A stretch of 64,000 bases of DNA. Source: Stratiolaelaps scimitus (Eukaryota > Arthropoda > Arachnida > Mesostigmata > Laelapidae). Numbering within the stretch: position 1 is the stretch's first letter; each line of letters opens with the position of its first letter. The stretch lies in the NCBI GenBank assembly GCA_019614645.1, contig JABWDB010000013.1, positions 5,012,501 to 5,076,500 on the forward strand. Reading direction: 5' to 3'. Of this stretch, positions 12,690 through 25,200 are shown piece by piece. Below the pieces are notes generated by a model, which saw nothing but the letters and a program-made list of their open reading frames with translations, did not search any database and was not told the DNA's origin. Made by a program: the position numbers and the translations under genes.

Positions 12690-13519
12690 AGCGATTTGTT
12701 CGGTACTCCGCCATCAGAGCGTTGGCTCTGGTCGAATCTGTGGCGGTGAGGTTTGGCCAATGCTGGCTCGCGGTTTCAATTCGTAGCAATAGAAGAACCA
12801 TGTTACGATGATCCATTAGTGGTGGAATAGACAAAGGGAATACAACTACCACAAGCGTATTTCTACTGCAGAACATGTATATATGACTGAATTCTGTGAG
12901 GGCGATATGTAGCTCTCTGGATTGTGTTGCTTCTCAATAGAGGCTCTACTGGATCTCAGGATAGTGATTCTGTGTACCATGAAAATAACGTGTGTCGCTA
13001 CATGTCGCTAACAATAATTACATGGAAGAGGTTTTCCACGAATCTTTACGATGTTGTTCGTCGTTGTGTCTGCTTCGTGTAGGTTTTCCTAGTACATCGT
13101 ATATCGTATGTTGAGGCGTATACGCATATCGAATATGCCGACAATTCCGCTGCGTTCCTCTCACAATGGGCTAGCGATTGGGTTTATCTCGTTTCAGCTC
13201 GTGATAGGCTTGACATCATCGACAGCGAAATGCCGCACGGTCCCCAGGTGCTACAGGTACCACCAACATCGACGGACATTGCCAATACGCGGTGTTACGG
13301 CCCCAGGGCCTCGCTCAGTACCTCGCCCTATTCTGTGCGATCGCTGCCTAATACTGAATAAGCAATCTGGTCGACAGATTGAATGTGCCACAGAGAATTA
13401 GCGTCACATTGTATCTGCATTATCATCAATCTCCAGTATGGCCGTGTGTTGTAAGCATTCGATATTCATGAGTGACTAATCGAACTAATTATATAGGCAA
13501 TAAGTAATTTGTTTCACAG
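12690..13519. other. No feature seen
   Basis: Unique sequence with only short frames and no repeat or RNA gene that I can recognise. The 3' end (13500-13519) is a good splice-acceptor-like sequence ending TTTCACAG, directly before the ATG at 13521. Confidence 0.45.
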
Positions 13520-13520
13520 G

Positions 13521-14012
13521 ATGTCGTTCCTCATTATTTTCCCCTTCGGCATACTAGGTTGTCTATTTGTTTGTTTGTGTGTTTGGTTGTTTGCTGCATA
13601 TACAAGCAGTCCGATCGGCGGCGCCTTCGCATTGGAAAAGCATAAATGCTGTGGTGGTTATAGTATAGCGCTGGACCCCCCCGAACAGCAGCCGTGGCTT
13701 CTTTGTACAAAAGCAATTTCATCAGCCAGCAGCAACATGAAGAAAATGCGGAGGCGTTCACCCATGCTGCTCACCACGACTTCGACGACTGTCAGGCAAG
13801 TGTGCAGATGGCCACCAATCGCTAGAAACAAAAGACAATGCCACCCGAGCGTTCGGCGGTTGGGCAAAACTAGGCGTTTTGTTTGTATGATATATATATA
13901 TATATATATATACATTATGCATATGTTATTCAATCAGCCAACAGAGGACGCTCAGTCATTGAGCGCTGGGAAGCGGCACAGTGAGCTCGTTTTCTTGACT
14001 GGAAAACCGTGA
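13521..14012 (+). CDS. Hypothetical ORF with hydrophobic N-terminus
   Basis: An ATG frame that begins one base after an acceptor-like GTTTCACAG. It opens MSFLIIFPFGILGCLFVCLC, a strong signal-anchor or membrane-segment profile, followed by a Cys/Gly and then Lys/Arg-rich region. The frame later runs through a (TA)n tract at 13891-13912 as an Ile-Tyr repeat, so the downstream half is unlikely to be coding. A possible donor (CAA then GTGTGC near 13798) would end the exon before that. No family is recognised, and the hydrophobic start partly reflects T-rich sequence. Confidence 0.18.
   Translation: MSFLIIFPFGILGCLFVCLCVWLFAAYTSSPIGGAFALEKHKCCGGYSIALDPPEQQPWLLCTKAISSASSNMKKMRRRSPMLLTTTSTTVRQVCRWPPIARNKRQCHPSVRRLGKTRRFVCMIYIYIYIYIMHMLFNQPTEDAQSLSAGKRHSELVFLTGKP
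13891..13912. repeat. (TA)n microsatellite
   Basis: An uninterrupted TA tract of about 22 bases. Confidence 0.95.
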
Positions 14013-14717
14013 CAGAAACATCGACCGCTGTTGCGACAGCTGAGCTGAGCCGAGCCAGTTGAACCAGAAATAAGGTCGATGCCAAAGAGCCAACAAGAAT
14101 AGGGTGGAGCGAAGCGAAGCTTCTCTGCCGACAGTAACATAAGGGGTGGCCTTGTCTCTTTTGCCCAGAAAGACAAATTAACACATAGAATAAATGCATA
14201 TGCATCACCGGCAGTCCCAGCAACAGCAAGGCGTCGTCGCATACTGCTGTATAACAACAACAATAACAACAATCTTCTCTCCAACCTCGGGCAGGGCGGG
14301 GGGGGGGAATACGCTTACGCAGATAGCAATCCAGAGATACGGGGGCCAACGTCAACGCGGCCACTGTCACCATCATCATCGTTGTCGTCGACGGACGACT
14401 GATGTGACCGCTGTGCTACGGTGACTTCAACCAACAACACGCGCTAAATTAGATGCAAATTGATCATGCTCAAAGATATATACTCGCGCATTGAGGTGTA
14501 GCTGATTTTTCGCTCGGTAATTGTCTCTCTTTTGCATTGTCACCATCAGACAGCAGCAGCAGCAGCGAGCTAATCGTAACGGTGACGCTGCCGTTTGTGT
14601 TTCACCGTTGTCGTTGGAGCGCTGCCCAGCTCGAAGCCGACTGACGCTGCTGATGCTGCGACTCCTATTTCCACTGCTCTGTTGCCGAGGTGACAGGTAG
14701 CCGTTGCTAAGAGCCGG
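14013..14717. other. No gene seen; G-rich and CAG patches
   Basis: No supportable gene. It includes a G run near 14299-14307, CAA/CAG-rich patches around 14218-14270, and (CAG)n at 14552-14567. Otherwise unique sequence. Confidence 0.45.
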
Positions 14718-14745
14718 GGACGTTAAATGTTGGCTGAGAGTCAGC
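14718..14745 (+). mobile_element. SINE 3'-end fragment (family S1)
   Basis: 28 bases here (starting GGACGTTAAATGTTGGCTGA, ending AGTCAGC) match 31390-31417 exactly. That site is the 3' part of a tRNA-derived SINE copy. A diverged version is at 36088-36110. The upstream bases (GTTGCTAAGAGCCG) only weakly resemble the SINE body, so this copy is truncated or decayed. The element's terminal hairpin GCTGA-GAG-TCAGC is intact. Confidence 0.6.
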
Positions 14746-14804
14746 CTGAAAACCTTAGGTAGCCGTTGCTGCTATATCTGCTTTCGCTGCTGCTTCTTCT
14801 GTTG

Positions 14805-14930
14805 ATGTGTGCATATGTTATATCGGATGCAGGAGGTAGCGCGATGAACAACCAGCCATTGGCGATCAATCCTGCTCCGGGATCGTACTTCGATACGAAT
14901 CCTGCTCTGGCGATACCGCGACGATGTCAC
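14805..14930 (+). CDS. Candidate exon ending at a GTAAGC donor
   Basis: From the in-frame ATG at 14805 to 14930 is 42 codons (starts MCAYVISDAGGSAMNNQPLA), ending in phase 0 at a CAC then GTAAGCAGG donor. The codons upstream of the ATG in the same frame give a leucine-rich run (from about 14766) that would make a signal peptide, but no earlier ATG is present and a TAG closes the frame just before. An acceptor CTTAGGTAG lies at 14755-14763. Composition is non-repetitive and coding-like. The family is unknown. The donor is followed at once by a 17-G homopolymer. Tentative. Confidence 0.25.
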
Positions 14931-14937
14931 GTAAGCA

Positions 14938-14954
14938 GGGGGGGGGGGGGGGGG
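14938..14954. repeat. Poly-G tract (17 G)
   Basis: Seventeen consecutive G residues, the longest G homopolymer in the window. It is capable of quadruplex-type structure and prone to sequencing error. Confidence 0.95.
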
Positions 14955-17900
14955 TCGGCAGCTGGGACGCCTTTGGCGTTTATTCTGCCACCATGACGGG
15001 ATAAGCAGCCATTCCCTTCACTCGTCCCATTGCTGTGGTTCGTCGTACGACGTGGCGACCCGGCACCGCCCGATGCGCAACAACACCCGTGACTGCACCA
15101 GCCGTAGTCGAAAGTATCCTTCAAGCACTCCTAAAGAGCCGTTTCGCGCCCTCGTGTCGGTTACAATGCATGATATCATGGCCGGCGATGCAGTCATCTG
15201 CGGCTTGCGATACACACACTCTCACTACGGCGGTAACAGCGGCGGCAGCAGCAGCAACAGTAGGATCAATAGTTGCTGCGTTCCACTGATTGGCGGCGAT
15301 TGCCAATGGAGCTGATAAACAACAATGAAAAATGGTGAAATTGCATTGCACGATACAATATACAGTAAACGAATATGTATGTGTGAACAATAGTGAAGCA
15401 GAATCTTCCAGACTGTGGCGATTTCTAGTCCAGCCTCAGCCCGCTCGGCCACGTCGATTGCACCGACCAGTCAGTCGTCTCAGAGGTCGATGGATATTAT
15501 TGACAAGACATTATTGATTGCCAATCGGCAACATCGACGTTGACATCGACGTTTGCAGGGACCTCGATATCATCACCCGTATGAACGACGAACGGGTCAT
15601 GGCATTATCGGTGTCGATAATAGTAACATTAATAATAACAGTACTGATCAGACACTGATCTGAATATCACTTACAACAGTAAATTAACAATGACACCATG
15701 CTAATAGTGGAAGAAATAATAGTCAAATGGCTATTATCAGCATTTTGCTATTATTAATATTATCTAATATTACGCACAATGACACACATTTCTTCTCTCT
15801 CTCTCTCTCTCTATGTCTGCTATAAACTATATGCGATACAGCTATTTGTTGTATGTTCTTCAGGACGCTACCTGCATGTCGACCATTTTCGCTCTGATGT
15901 ATCGTACGCCTTCGAGCCAATGAGACAATGATAGAGCGGGCGGGCAGGTGTCTCTTTGTCTCGACGACGACTCCCATTCACGGGACAGGGATTGATGATG
16001 TGGAACGACAACGAAACAGCGATAGTTTCTTCTCTGTCACTCGTTCGTATGACGGGGACCATACGCTCCCCAAGTCATCATAGCGTTTTAATTGTTCCCT
16101 TCCAACCAGCCTGCCTTGTTTTTCTTTCGCCTTTCGTTGTTGTGGCATTGCGTCACACTCGTCTAGCGATACGTAAACGTCTGGTGTAGTGGACACGATA
16201 GTGGCCAGATTTTTACTGGCTGTTTTGTTGTTTCGGCAATCGCTATGGAAGTCTTCCCTTCTCGATGTCTGAACGAACGGTGAAATCCTGTACCAAGGGC
16301 AGCGTTGCACTGCAGTGTGTCATTTCGCGATGAGTTCCGTAAACTGACATCCTGTCCTCAGACGTCAGTTTACTAATGAGGATAGATTCATGCGCAAGCA
16401 GATACCCACAATTACGACGCCGTGGAACCCATAGTGGTGGTGCATATTATAGTAAGGCAGTTATGTATGGCAGTTGTCGAAGAAGAGGCAGCTTGTTTAT
16501 TTCTCATGTTGTAATGGACAAATGGCTGTTATCGGCTGAATTATTACCATCGAGTGTATCATTTCAGTGCTATATCATGGTAAGCGAATAGCTAAAATGG
16601 TCCAGATGAGGTGTTCGTTCTCTACAGATGTTCACTAACCATCATTCGGCACAACTCAAATTCGTCATCGTCACCTCAGATCGAATCCTCAAAAAAACTC
16701 AAAAAAACAAAATTACAGAGATCGTGGAGAGTTTCCTATGCAATTCTACTCCTCCTGTGCGCCAGCAACTTCTTACTTCTGTCATAATCGCTACGAAGGA
16801 AGATTGCCGCCAAAGATCGTTCTTCCTGTCTCAACACGACTACATATATATATATATATCAATCACTTGCAACCAGTCTAATTGATTGACTAATTAGTAA
16901 AGCTACCTTTCTTCTGCATCTGTTGGAATCGATTTTTGCGGCGCGAGTTGGATCTAGTTGTGAAATATTCGATTAGAACCACCGTGAACGCGTATAGTTA
17001 ATTGCCAACCGCGCCAGTTGGAAAATCTCCTACACAACGTAACACGTGGCACTATGTCACGTCTTTTAATCGTTATTGCTTCAAATGTTTGTTGTTATTG
17101 TCGCTGTGGTCTCTGCAATTTCTGCGCACATTGTCGCTCATTAGATAGATCTTGTACACGTCCGTATTCTGTTACGTTGTTTCAAAGAGACAAAACCCGT
17201 TGCAAAAAGCGCCAGCTGTTTCGTCAGTCCATATTTGTTACTGTGGATGTCTCTCTCCCGCTGGGTCAGACGTCGGCGATGTATGCTGGCGGCTGGTGTC
17301 TTGCCAGAGCTAATTTACAGCTGGTCCTCTGTTGTTACTATAAAATATCTCTGTGTCTATTCTCAAGCAGCATTTTGCCGTTATTTGAATTAGTGAGCGA
17401 GTGAATGAGTGTCCCGCGTTGTTCCCCTGTTCCCTACCGAATTGGCCAATAGTTATTCTGCCGCTTGTCCTCTCTCCCTCCCTCCCTCGTTGTTGTCGTC
17501 GTCATAGTTAACGCAATTGACCATTAAAATATAATAGCTGGACAATTATCCATCGCTCCATATACATGGCGCCGACGTCATTTGCGACTCGGAAGACGAA
17601 ACAGAGCGAACAGACCGTGGTAGCTTGCAATCTAACCCACCTCATCTACGGGGTGTTCAACATCGACAGGTTATTCAAGAGTTCAGTTGCAGTGGTAGTG
17701 GCGACAGATCAATAGAGCCCGGGAGGGAGAGGCAAGATGAGCTTTCAATGCGACACTGCGATATTCAGGAGCGGAGCGGATAAAAAAAACAACAAGGTAC
17801 TCTTCCACCTCGTCTCCGCTGTCTGCGCCGCTGCGCGATGGCCATCCCGGCCGTCGTACACCGGTGCCAATAACACGAACGGCAACGGTACGCATTTCCC

Positions 17901-19284
17901 GTTATCGATACATCGTCTGATCGTGTCTCATTGGCACTCGGCGGCGAAAGGCGAACGACAAAACTGCACGGAATAAAGTGTTGAATCGATACAAACATCT
18001 ACGACAGCAAGTGTCGAACAGGGTGAGCGAGCGAGAGAGAAACAGAGATAAAAAGAGAGGGAGATACACGAACAACAAGCTACTATAGTATAATACAAAA
18101 TATAGACGCACACACACACACCCACACAGTGACACACAGACGCATTCCTATTTAATTATCATAGGAAGTGCTGATTGTAAAATAATTATAACGTTTGATT
18201 CAGCTGCTGCTGCTGCTGCCGCGATGCTTCGTTTCTATTTTTCTCTTGTTTTTCAAAAGCACCCAGAAGCAACGACGCCAGAGCCGGCGGTCGCAATGGC
18301 GACGCGCAATAGCTGACACCGCTCTATGCCCCGCACAGCGTTGGTTGGTTGGCACTCCGTCGCCGTCAGACGCGCCCATGGGAAACAGCCAATTGCAATA
18401 ACATTAAGTCGCTGTCGTGTTGTTTTTCGCGTTGGTAGACGACGTTGGTAAACACCATACCGACGATATGTCTATATCGTTTACAAGAACAACATTTGAT
18501 TAATTGTGTCCCAGGTATCGTTAGTGCAAGCTATCTATATAACTAAGGTAATATAATAATAATTCGCTAGCATCGTTCGCGTATAATCGAATGCCGCCGT
18601 TTTCGGTGCGGACAGAGAAATACGTACAGAGAAATAGGGACGCTATGGCAATCCACCGAGAGCGACGAGGCGAGCGAAGGAGGACGCGCCACCTCGTATA
18701 TGGCCAATTAGACAAACAAAAAAAACACACACACATACATTGGGGTTCTTACCACTTCGCCAAATGCATGTCAACGAGAGCGTATACAAGATGAGCAGTC
18801 AATGAATGAATGGGCATGATGTTCATTTGGCGTTTGCGTTACGGGTCCGTTGAATGATCGCTTGTGTGTGTGTGTGTTTTATTTTCTCGTGGAACGGAAG
18901 AAATATCGAAAACGAATTAGGGACTCAGCGATCAAATGATAGAATATGCAAACACTGAATGTGTGTTTGTGTGTGTGATGTTTGTTTGAAAGGTGTGTGG
19001 CTGCAGGAACAACCGCGAGCAATGGTGCATCGAGTGAAGATAATGTTTAATGTGCGGCAGATATCACAACAAACGATTCTAGCATGGCGCCACTCGGTCA
19101 TCTATAATTGCTAATGTTTCAACAGTTCATTCGTTCGGTTTTTAGCCCGTCTAGGCTCTGAAGAGTTACGATATGTGTGCTTTCAAAGTGGTGTAATTTA
19201 GTTGCGACTCAGACCCGCTCACTGATAGTATGATAGGCACCGTTTTCAGCAGAAATAATACAAATGCTTCTGCACGCAAATCAG
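14955..19284. other. Gene-poor stretch; inverted repeat and microsatellites
   Basis: No supportable gene. It holds a CT tract at 15794-15812, a perfect 10-bp inverted repeat at 16339-16373, (TA)n at 16844-16859, a CA tract near 18110-18130, (CTG)n at 18203-18217 and a GT tract near 18862-18876. Open frames up to 128 codons (17018-17404) are Cys/Leu-rich and lack domains or splice signals that I trust. Confidence 0.5.
16339..16373. repeat. 10-bp perfect inverted repeat, 15-nt loop
   Basis: GTAAACTGAC at 16339-16348 pairs exactly with GTCAGTTTAC at 16364-16373. No terminator-like or transposon context was seen. Confidence 0.8.
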
Positions 19285-19306
19285 ATATATATATATATAT
19301 ATATAT
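19285..19306. repeat. (TA)n microsatellite
   Basis: An uninterrupted TA tract of about 22 bases, followed by ATTATTATTATTAT at about 19330. Confidence 0.95.
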
Positions 19307-19718
19307 GTATATCATCTGCCGCGTGTAGTTATTATTATTATTATAGGCAAGACACGCGCGGGACTCCTGAGCAAGAATTAATTGACAATTTCTAGTGCAA
19401 CCTTACCACTTTGATTATATGATAGGACAGTTCTGTGCGGCCAAAGCAGCCAACCGTCACTTGCATATATATTATAGCGCAGCACGGTGGTATCTATGCC
19501 TGAATCAGCATCCACATTCGACGTTGGGAGAGGACGGCGCCTATCGGCAGGACCGGTGAACGAAATAAATGTATTTTGCAATCGAATGCAATCGAAAAAT
19601 GCTGCCCATAGTTGCCGAAGCACAAAGCCCAAAGTTGGATGGCAAGCAGACACACACACAGCTATGGGGACTATCATTATTGCTATATGTAAAGCACTTT
19701 GGTCTGAGCTATCTATCT

Positions 19719-19753
<35 letters not shown>

Positions 19754-22700
19754 GGAGTGTGTACGATCTACCCTTGTCTGTCACCAATTGCCACTCGTGT
19801 ATACGACTACTATTACTACTACTACTAGACACATTACCTCGATAATGTGTCATTGTCTGAAGAACAAAAACGAATGCGTATAAAAAGAGAAAAGAATCAA
19901 GCAAACAATAATATGTCGTCTTGTCTCGTCGTCGTCGTCAACACCATCATCATCACCAGCAACGGTCAACAGAATGATGGACTGATGAACAACGATGGGA
20001 CGGAGGCCACTACTGAGCAGATGACCACGACGACGACAACTGGGAGCGTACAGCAGCAGCACCAATTGTGGTTGTGGTGGAAAGAGTTGACTGCATTTGC
20101 CCGAGTGCAAACGCGCAATGTGTTCACGCGGCGCCACATGAAGACGACGCCAAATTGAACGCACGCTGAAACACATACCGACCAATTGGCGTTGTTGCTG
20201 CTGCTGCTGCTGCTGTTGTTGTTGAATTGTAACACCCAAGGGCTTTTTCTACAGATCGTCCGATCGTCTCGCGCCACCTTCTACCCTGTTATTTTACCCT
20301 CCTCTAAAGGGCTATTGTTGCTGAGTGAGTCAAACGAAGCCTTGCGACGAACCGGGGGGAGGCGACGGGCAGCTGCCGAAGGACGCTGCGATGGCGGCGG
20401 CAGCAGCCGCAGCAGCAGCAACAACAGACGCCATCAACACCAATATAGTAATCATATCACTACGACCGTTACGATTACCCAGGACTACGGCTATTGCTAG
20501 CACTGCAAGAAATCTGAAAACAACGGACACATAAGCGGTAGTTGTCCATGCATCCTATATTGTGATTGTGCGTCGAGGCTCGGTACGAGCGATCGAGCTG
20601 CGTTGAACCCAAGCGGGCTGTCGTCGACCTCTTTGAACTGTGGCCATAGCCATCGTGGACGAGACGTCGATGCAGATGACAACGAGGCGTTGAAAACAAG
20701 GCGATTCGTACGAAATCGACTGAATGAGACAAACCAACAACAACAACTGCTGCTACAACACAATGTCAAGCGAATTGTGAAGCTCATTGGTCTAACTATA
20801 CCTACATATTGTGTTTATATCTCTTACGATTACAGACACCATCGTCTATCGTTGTTATCATCTAAGGTGCCGATCCGCTATGCGAAGGTACGTTCGTCAT
20901 AATTGGATGTCGTGATGCCGTGGTCCATGATGGCGAACAACGATCATCGCCATCAGTGGAAGGCAAACACATTGCGTCGATACATAATAGATATCCGTCA
21001 ATTGGACGTCACATTCGTGAAAAAAAAATGCTACATACATATACACTGATAAGCGGGACCGCCTGGACTGGCACTGCGAAGGGCAGTTGGGTCTGTCGAA
21101 CAAGCGGAACTCTACATTGGGCGAATATGTTACACGTATGTAAGAGGCCCTTGTAGCAGTTCGAGTTGGCACTGCCCATACTGTTGTTGTCGTCGTTATT
21201 GTTGCGGTTGCTGCCCATGTGAATTTCCTGCAAGAAGGCGTTGGTCACTCGTTCTCGTCAGAAAAAAAGGGATCTGAACCAGATGACGCGGAGGGATTAT
21301 TAAATGAATTTTTATTCTAATGAAAAACCTCCCACATGCGCCCCCTGACCGCAACCCGAATCTCTCTCTCTCTTTAGCCCCGGGGGTTTATAATACCCCG
21401 ACTACACTTATCGCAGGCTGAGTCGTCGACGATAAAGCAATTAATTAGTAAATATCCAATAGTAGATAAGCTTAACGTGGACAATTTCGAAATTTCTGTC
21501 ACCATGCAATATCTGACATCGCAAATAGTCATTCAAAAGTGGACCTATCGTAAAATATCAACACTCCTTTTGCTCAGGATGGATACATCCAAATTGATTA
21601 CCGAGTTAGCGCCGAGCGGTTTTATAATAGATGTCGCGAATTAAAATCGAGATCCTACCCCCCAGTTCAAGCGTGTGCCGGCAACGAGCAATTCGATTCA
21701 ACAGGCGATTCAAGTAATTTATTGCTTAGTTTGGCAATCTCGCAGTCTCCATTAACACAATGCCACGTTCACAGCGTCAACGATCGTTTCTTTTGTTTTT
21801 GAAGAGGTTGCATAATATAATATCACAATTGATATTTTGTGTTTGTTTAAATAATTACTGTCCCCCCCCGATCGGCAGATAGGTAGAAACATAACTCAGC
21901 CATCTTCACTTGGCCAAATTCTCCACAGCGAAACGAAGCTTGCTAGACAAAATCGCACCTCACAAGCTCGGTGAGTTACAGGCCACGTGCAGGCAGCCGC
22001 TGCACATATAACAGAAATCTATGCTACTCGAATTTCGCAAATTCAGCGAGCTACCATTGTTCGTTGTTTGAAGTATTCGTCATTGGGAGGAGGGGGATGA
22101 CACGGTCTGTCAACGACACTCGACACTCGGTAAGCACAGCGGTGTGCTTTCTCCAATTAACCATACTCTTCTCAAGCTGATTCTTCTCGTTGTTTTGCTA
22201 GCACTGAGACGCTGAAAAACGTCAGCTATGCGTCCTTCTAATTATCGGCGTTTCCGTTACACCTAGGACATATATATATATATATATATATATAAATGTG
22301 TATATTGTATTTCGATATATATATATATATATGTCAGAAATTTACCGTCGAGATAAGCAGCCAACTAAATCATATGTGATAATCAATGCCTTGTCGTGAC
22401 CGTTTATCTGAGGCGTTATACTTTTAGTAAAGTAGCAATAGTCGTAATGATAATAATAATAATGATAATACGGAGATGGATACTGCCCCGTCTATGTACT
22501 ATTAAATATATATATACGTACATGCGGAATAACACGCATATATATATACGTACATATATATCTATATATATTCACAGATAAAATATATAGATGTTTACCA
22601 AAACCCACACGACACTCCATTATTGCCACGCAATCAAATAATCAAATAATAATAATAATTTTTCTATCTCATTGTTTAGCGCTCCCGCGGCACCATCTGG

Positions 22701-24382
22701 TGGAAATAAATAATCACAGATATTGGTGAATATGACAGACAACTGGGCAACGTTCACTGAGTCATTTTCAAACGGTGAAGATTTTCACGCTCCCCTGGCC
22801 GATCTTTCGATTGGGAGCGCTGCCGGTGCCGCGCCATCAGCGTCCCGTCATTTCGACGGGACGGCGGCGGCGGTGGGCGCGCCGGGGGTTTAGAGAAGGG
22901 ACTCTGCAAACGCTATCGTTAAAATAAATGACATCCGTGTGATGATCGTAATGACCGCCGCCAATCGGAGGCAGATATCGTTTTTCGTTTTTGGCGAACC
23001 GCGGCCACTTGAGCTGCGTCTGTGGCTCCGGCTGTTGTTGGCTGCCGCCGTCATATGATGCCGAGAGAGAGAGAGAGATATTGTGTCGACGAAGAAGAGG
23101 TGCCATAGCGGCGCTTCGCTTAACCTTGCCGCGCAACTTTGGATGCACGTTCGCTTGGCTGATTCTGCGATTTGTGCTGATATTTTCGCTCTCTCTTTCT
23201 CTCGCTCTCGTTTATTCTCGAAATGAAAATTGTTGTGCACTCTTCTCAGTGCTCGAATTGCTGTGCGAGTACAGGCTGACTTTTAGGGAACGATATTTTT
23301 CTCACTACAAATGGCCGAAATCGATGGAAAATATGACGAATGTGTAGCTCGAAAGTCGTCGGTGGTAGCAAACATCCCGGATGGACTATTTGCAAATACA
23401 GACTCTTACTTGTTGTATGTACCTTGAATAGCGGAATATCGGCACGCACAAAGACCATGTACATGAAGAATAAGCATAACAGGTATAACACGCGAGCTAT
23501 TTATTGCTATAGTCGATGTCAGTAATAGCTGTGCAGCTGTAGGACTGATTCACCATCCCATGATGGCGACTATCCCAACACCGCCAAACCAAGTGACACA
23601 GGCGGATCAGGTGGTGCCGTGACCTTAGTGAGCTGTCGATATCTTCCTCCCATTAACATTTCTCGTAGTAATGCTACCATCATTCTGAAACGTCCAGAGA
23701 AACACGTGATGAGCGACCTGCTGAGGGCCAGCTAAATAACGGAGTACACTGTTGTAATGCTGATTAAAAAAATCATACCTGCATCAAATATTAAATACTG
23801 CGCCATATATCTGACACAATCAAAAACAAAAAACAATCTCAAGCCGCTGCTCGAAGCGGCTATTCGCCATGTGAAGTCGCCGCACGTCAATTTATAGAAT
23901 CGACGATTTTCCAATCTTGCTCGTTTTCGCCCGCATCGACCGATGTTTGCGTTGCCCCGTGTGTCAATTTCACCTATCAGCGAAACCAACGAGGTGACGA
24001 CAACCAGTCGCAGCATCAGTCGCCGCGAACCGTCAACGTAGCTAATCAATGGCTGATGTCATATGGCCCGATAATGCGGCATCGACGACAAATTCGTAAG
24101 CATAGACAGGTTCGTCTCACAATGATACATTGAGCGGGAGCAGTGAGGCAAGCAGGCAGCGAGAATATGCTGAGAGAGAAGCTGATTCACCCAGCGTTTC
24201 TGAGTCCGGTTCAAAGCAGCACTGGGCTGTCATTGACCGACGCTTCCTCGGCAGAAGGTCGAGGACGGTGGAATCGAGCGCCGTTGCTGTGCGTATGTTC
24301 GCTAATAACTTCAGTCCTCCGGACCGATCAACTGGCTTCGGCGAATGAGAAAGTCATCAGTTGCAGATGATGACGCGTGCAA

Positions 24383-24387
<5 letters not shown>
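19307..24387. other. Gene-poor, microsatellite-rich stretch
   Basis: No supportable gene. Contents: (TA)n at 19722-19749, 22270-22294 and 22315-22332; a GCT tract at 20193-20225; GCAGCC/GCAGCA repeats near 20395-20425; and alternating ATATAT/CGTACAT sequence at 22505-22570. A GA tract is near 23064-23078. CTG/CAG-driven open frames on both strands at 19.8-20.7 kb are composition artefacts. Confidence 0.5.
22518..22539. repeat. TA-flank repeat, copy 1
   Basis: The sequence TACATGCGGAATAACAC, adjacent to TA-rich DNA, recurs with one mismatch at 38044-38060 (TACATGCGTAATAACAC), again beside a (TA)n tract. It may be a short dispersed repeat or shared ancestry of the two TA tracts. Confidence 0.35.

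Positions 24388-24431
<44 letters not shown>
24388..24431. repeat. (TA)n microsatellite, long
   Basis: A TA tract of about 44 bases, followed by AAATGTATATATAAAG. Confidence 0.95.
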
Positions 24432-24434
<3 letters not shown>

Positions 24435-24550
24435 GTATATATAAAGTTCTAAAAAAAGCAGCAACCCGATGATCGCGACGAAGCCGAGTGAAAGGCGTTG
24501 ATGCAGAATGACATGGATGTGTGTATGAGCGACACCGAGCGTTCGCTCAC

Positions 24551-24714
24551 CTCATACTCTGCTGCCGGCGGTGACGACGGTGGCAATCGGTGGCAAAACT
24601 TCCGAAACGGCAGCCGAAACCCAAGCGTCGATGACAGAAGCTGCCGGATATGCTGACGCAGAACGCTTGCGGGCTTCTGTTCACAGCCTGTGGAGCCACT
24701 GCCGACGTCAGTGA
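24551..24714 (-). CDS. Weak candidate exon
   Basis: On the minus strand an open frame (for example GCEQKPASVLRQHIRQLLSS) with many G/C third positions ends at GAG followed by GTGAGC (complement of 24545-24550), a strong donor. Possible acceptors are GTGGCAG (exon from 24714) or GTCGGCAG (from 24698). Neither has a strong pyrimidine tract. The family is unknown. It could equally be chance in a GC-rich patch. Confidence 0.18.
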
Positions 24715-25049
24715 CTGCCACCGTCAGTGGTGTATGGCAATCTGATGTCTCCCGCCACCGCAGGGGGGTCGGATTGCCGGCGTATTATAGTATAAACAGG
24801 GATAGGATGCTGCGATGGTTGCAAGTGATGACGAGTGACATATCCGTCTGTTGAAACTACTCACTGAAAAGTTCATCGCGAGTTATCTATTTATACGAGG
24901 GAGAGAGAGAGAGAGATGCGACGGAGTTTGTCTTTGCTGGATCTGTACATTAGTAGCAAGTGAACATCGAACATTTGTAATCCTAACAACTATTGGACAA
25001 TAGTGTATTAATAAATAGACGTCGCACGCGTTAAGCACAAGCATCGGTG
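24715..25049. other. No gene seen
   Basis: Unique sequence with a short GA tract near 24900-24916. No repeat family or exon signal that I trust. Confidence 0.5.
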
Positions 25050-25200
25050 GAGGGTAAACGTTTATTTGCTTATGACAACAATTGCGCTTATTAAAATAAT
25101 TTTACAATGCTTGAGTCCTCTTATATCCTCACCGCCAGGCTTTTAGACTTAGCCACCGTTAAAGGCCACTCCTCGCGCCGACGAGGCAGAAATGGACAGG
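25050..25200 (-). mobile_element. 3' fragment of a non-LTR retroelement (family L1x), copy 1
   Basis: Read on the minus strand, this stretch ends AATAAACGTTTACCC and carries upstream AGCATTGTAAAATT and ATATAAGAGGACTC. A second copy at 61112-61210 has TAAGAGAGC, AGCATTGTAAAATT and an AATAAAACCTTTACC end in the same order and spacing. An A-rich or short-unit 3' tail, strong 5' truncation and dispersed copies are typical of LINEs or of SINEs that LINEs mobilise. No reverse transcriptase sequence is present. The family name L1x is only a label used here. Confidence 0.5.
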
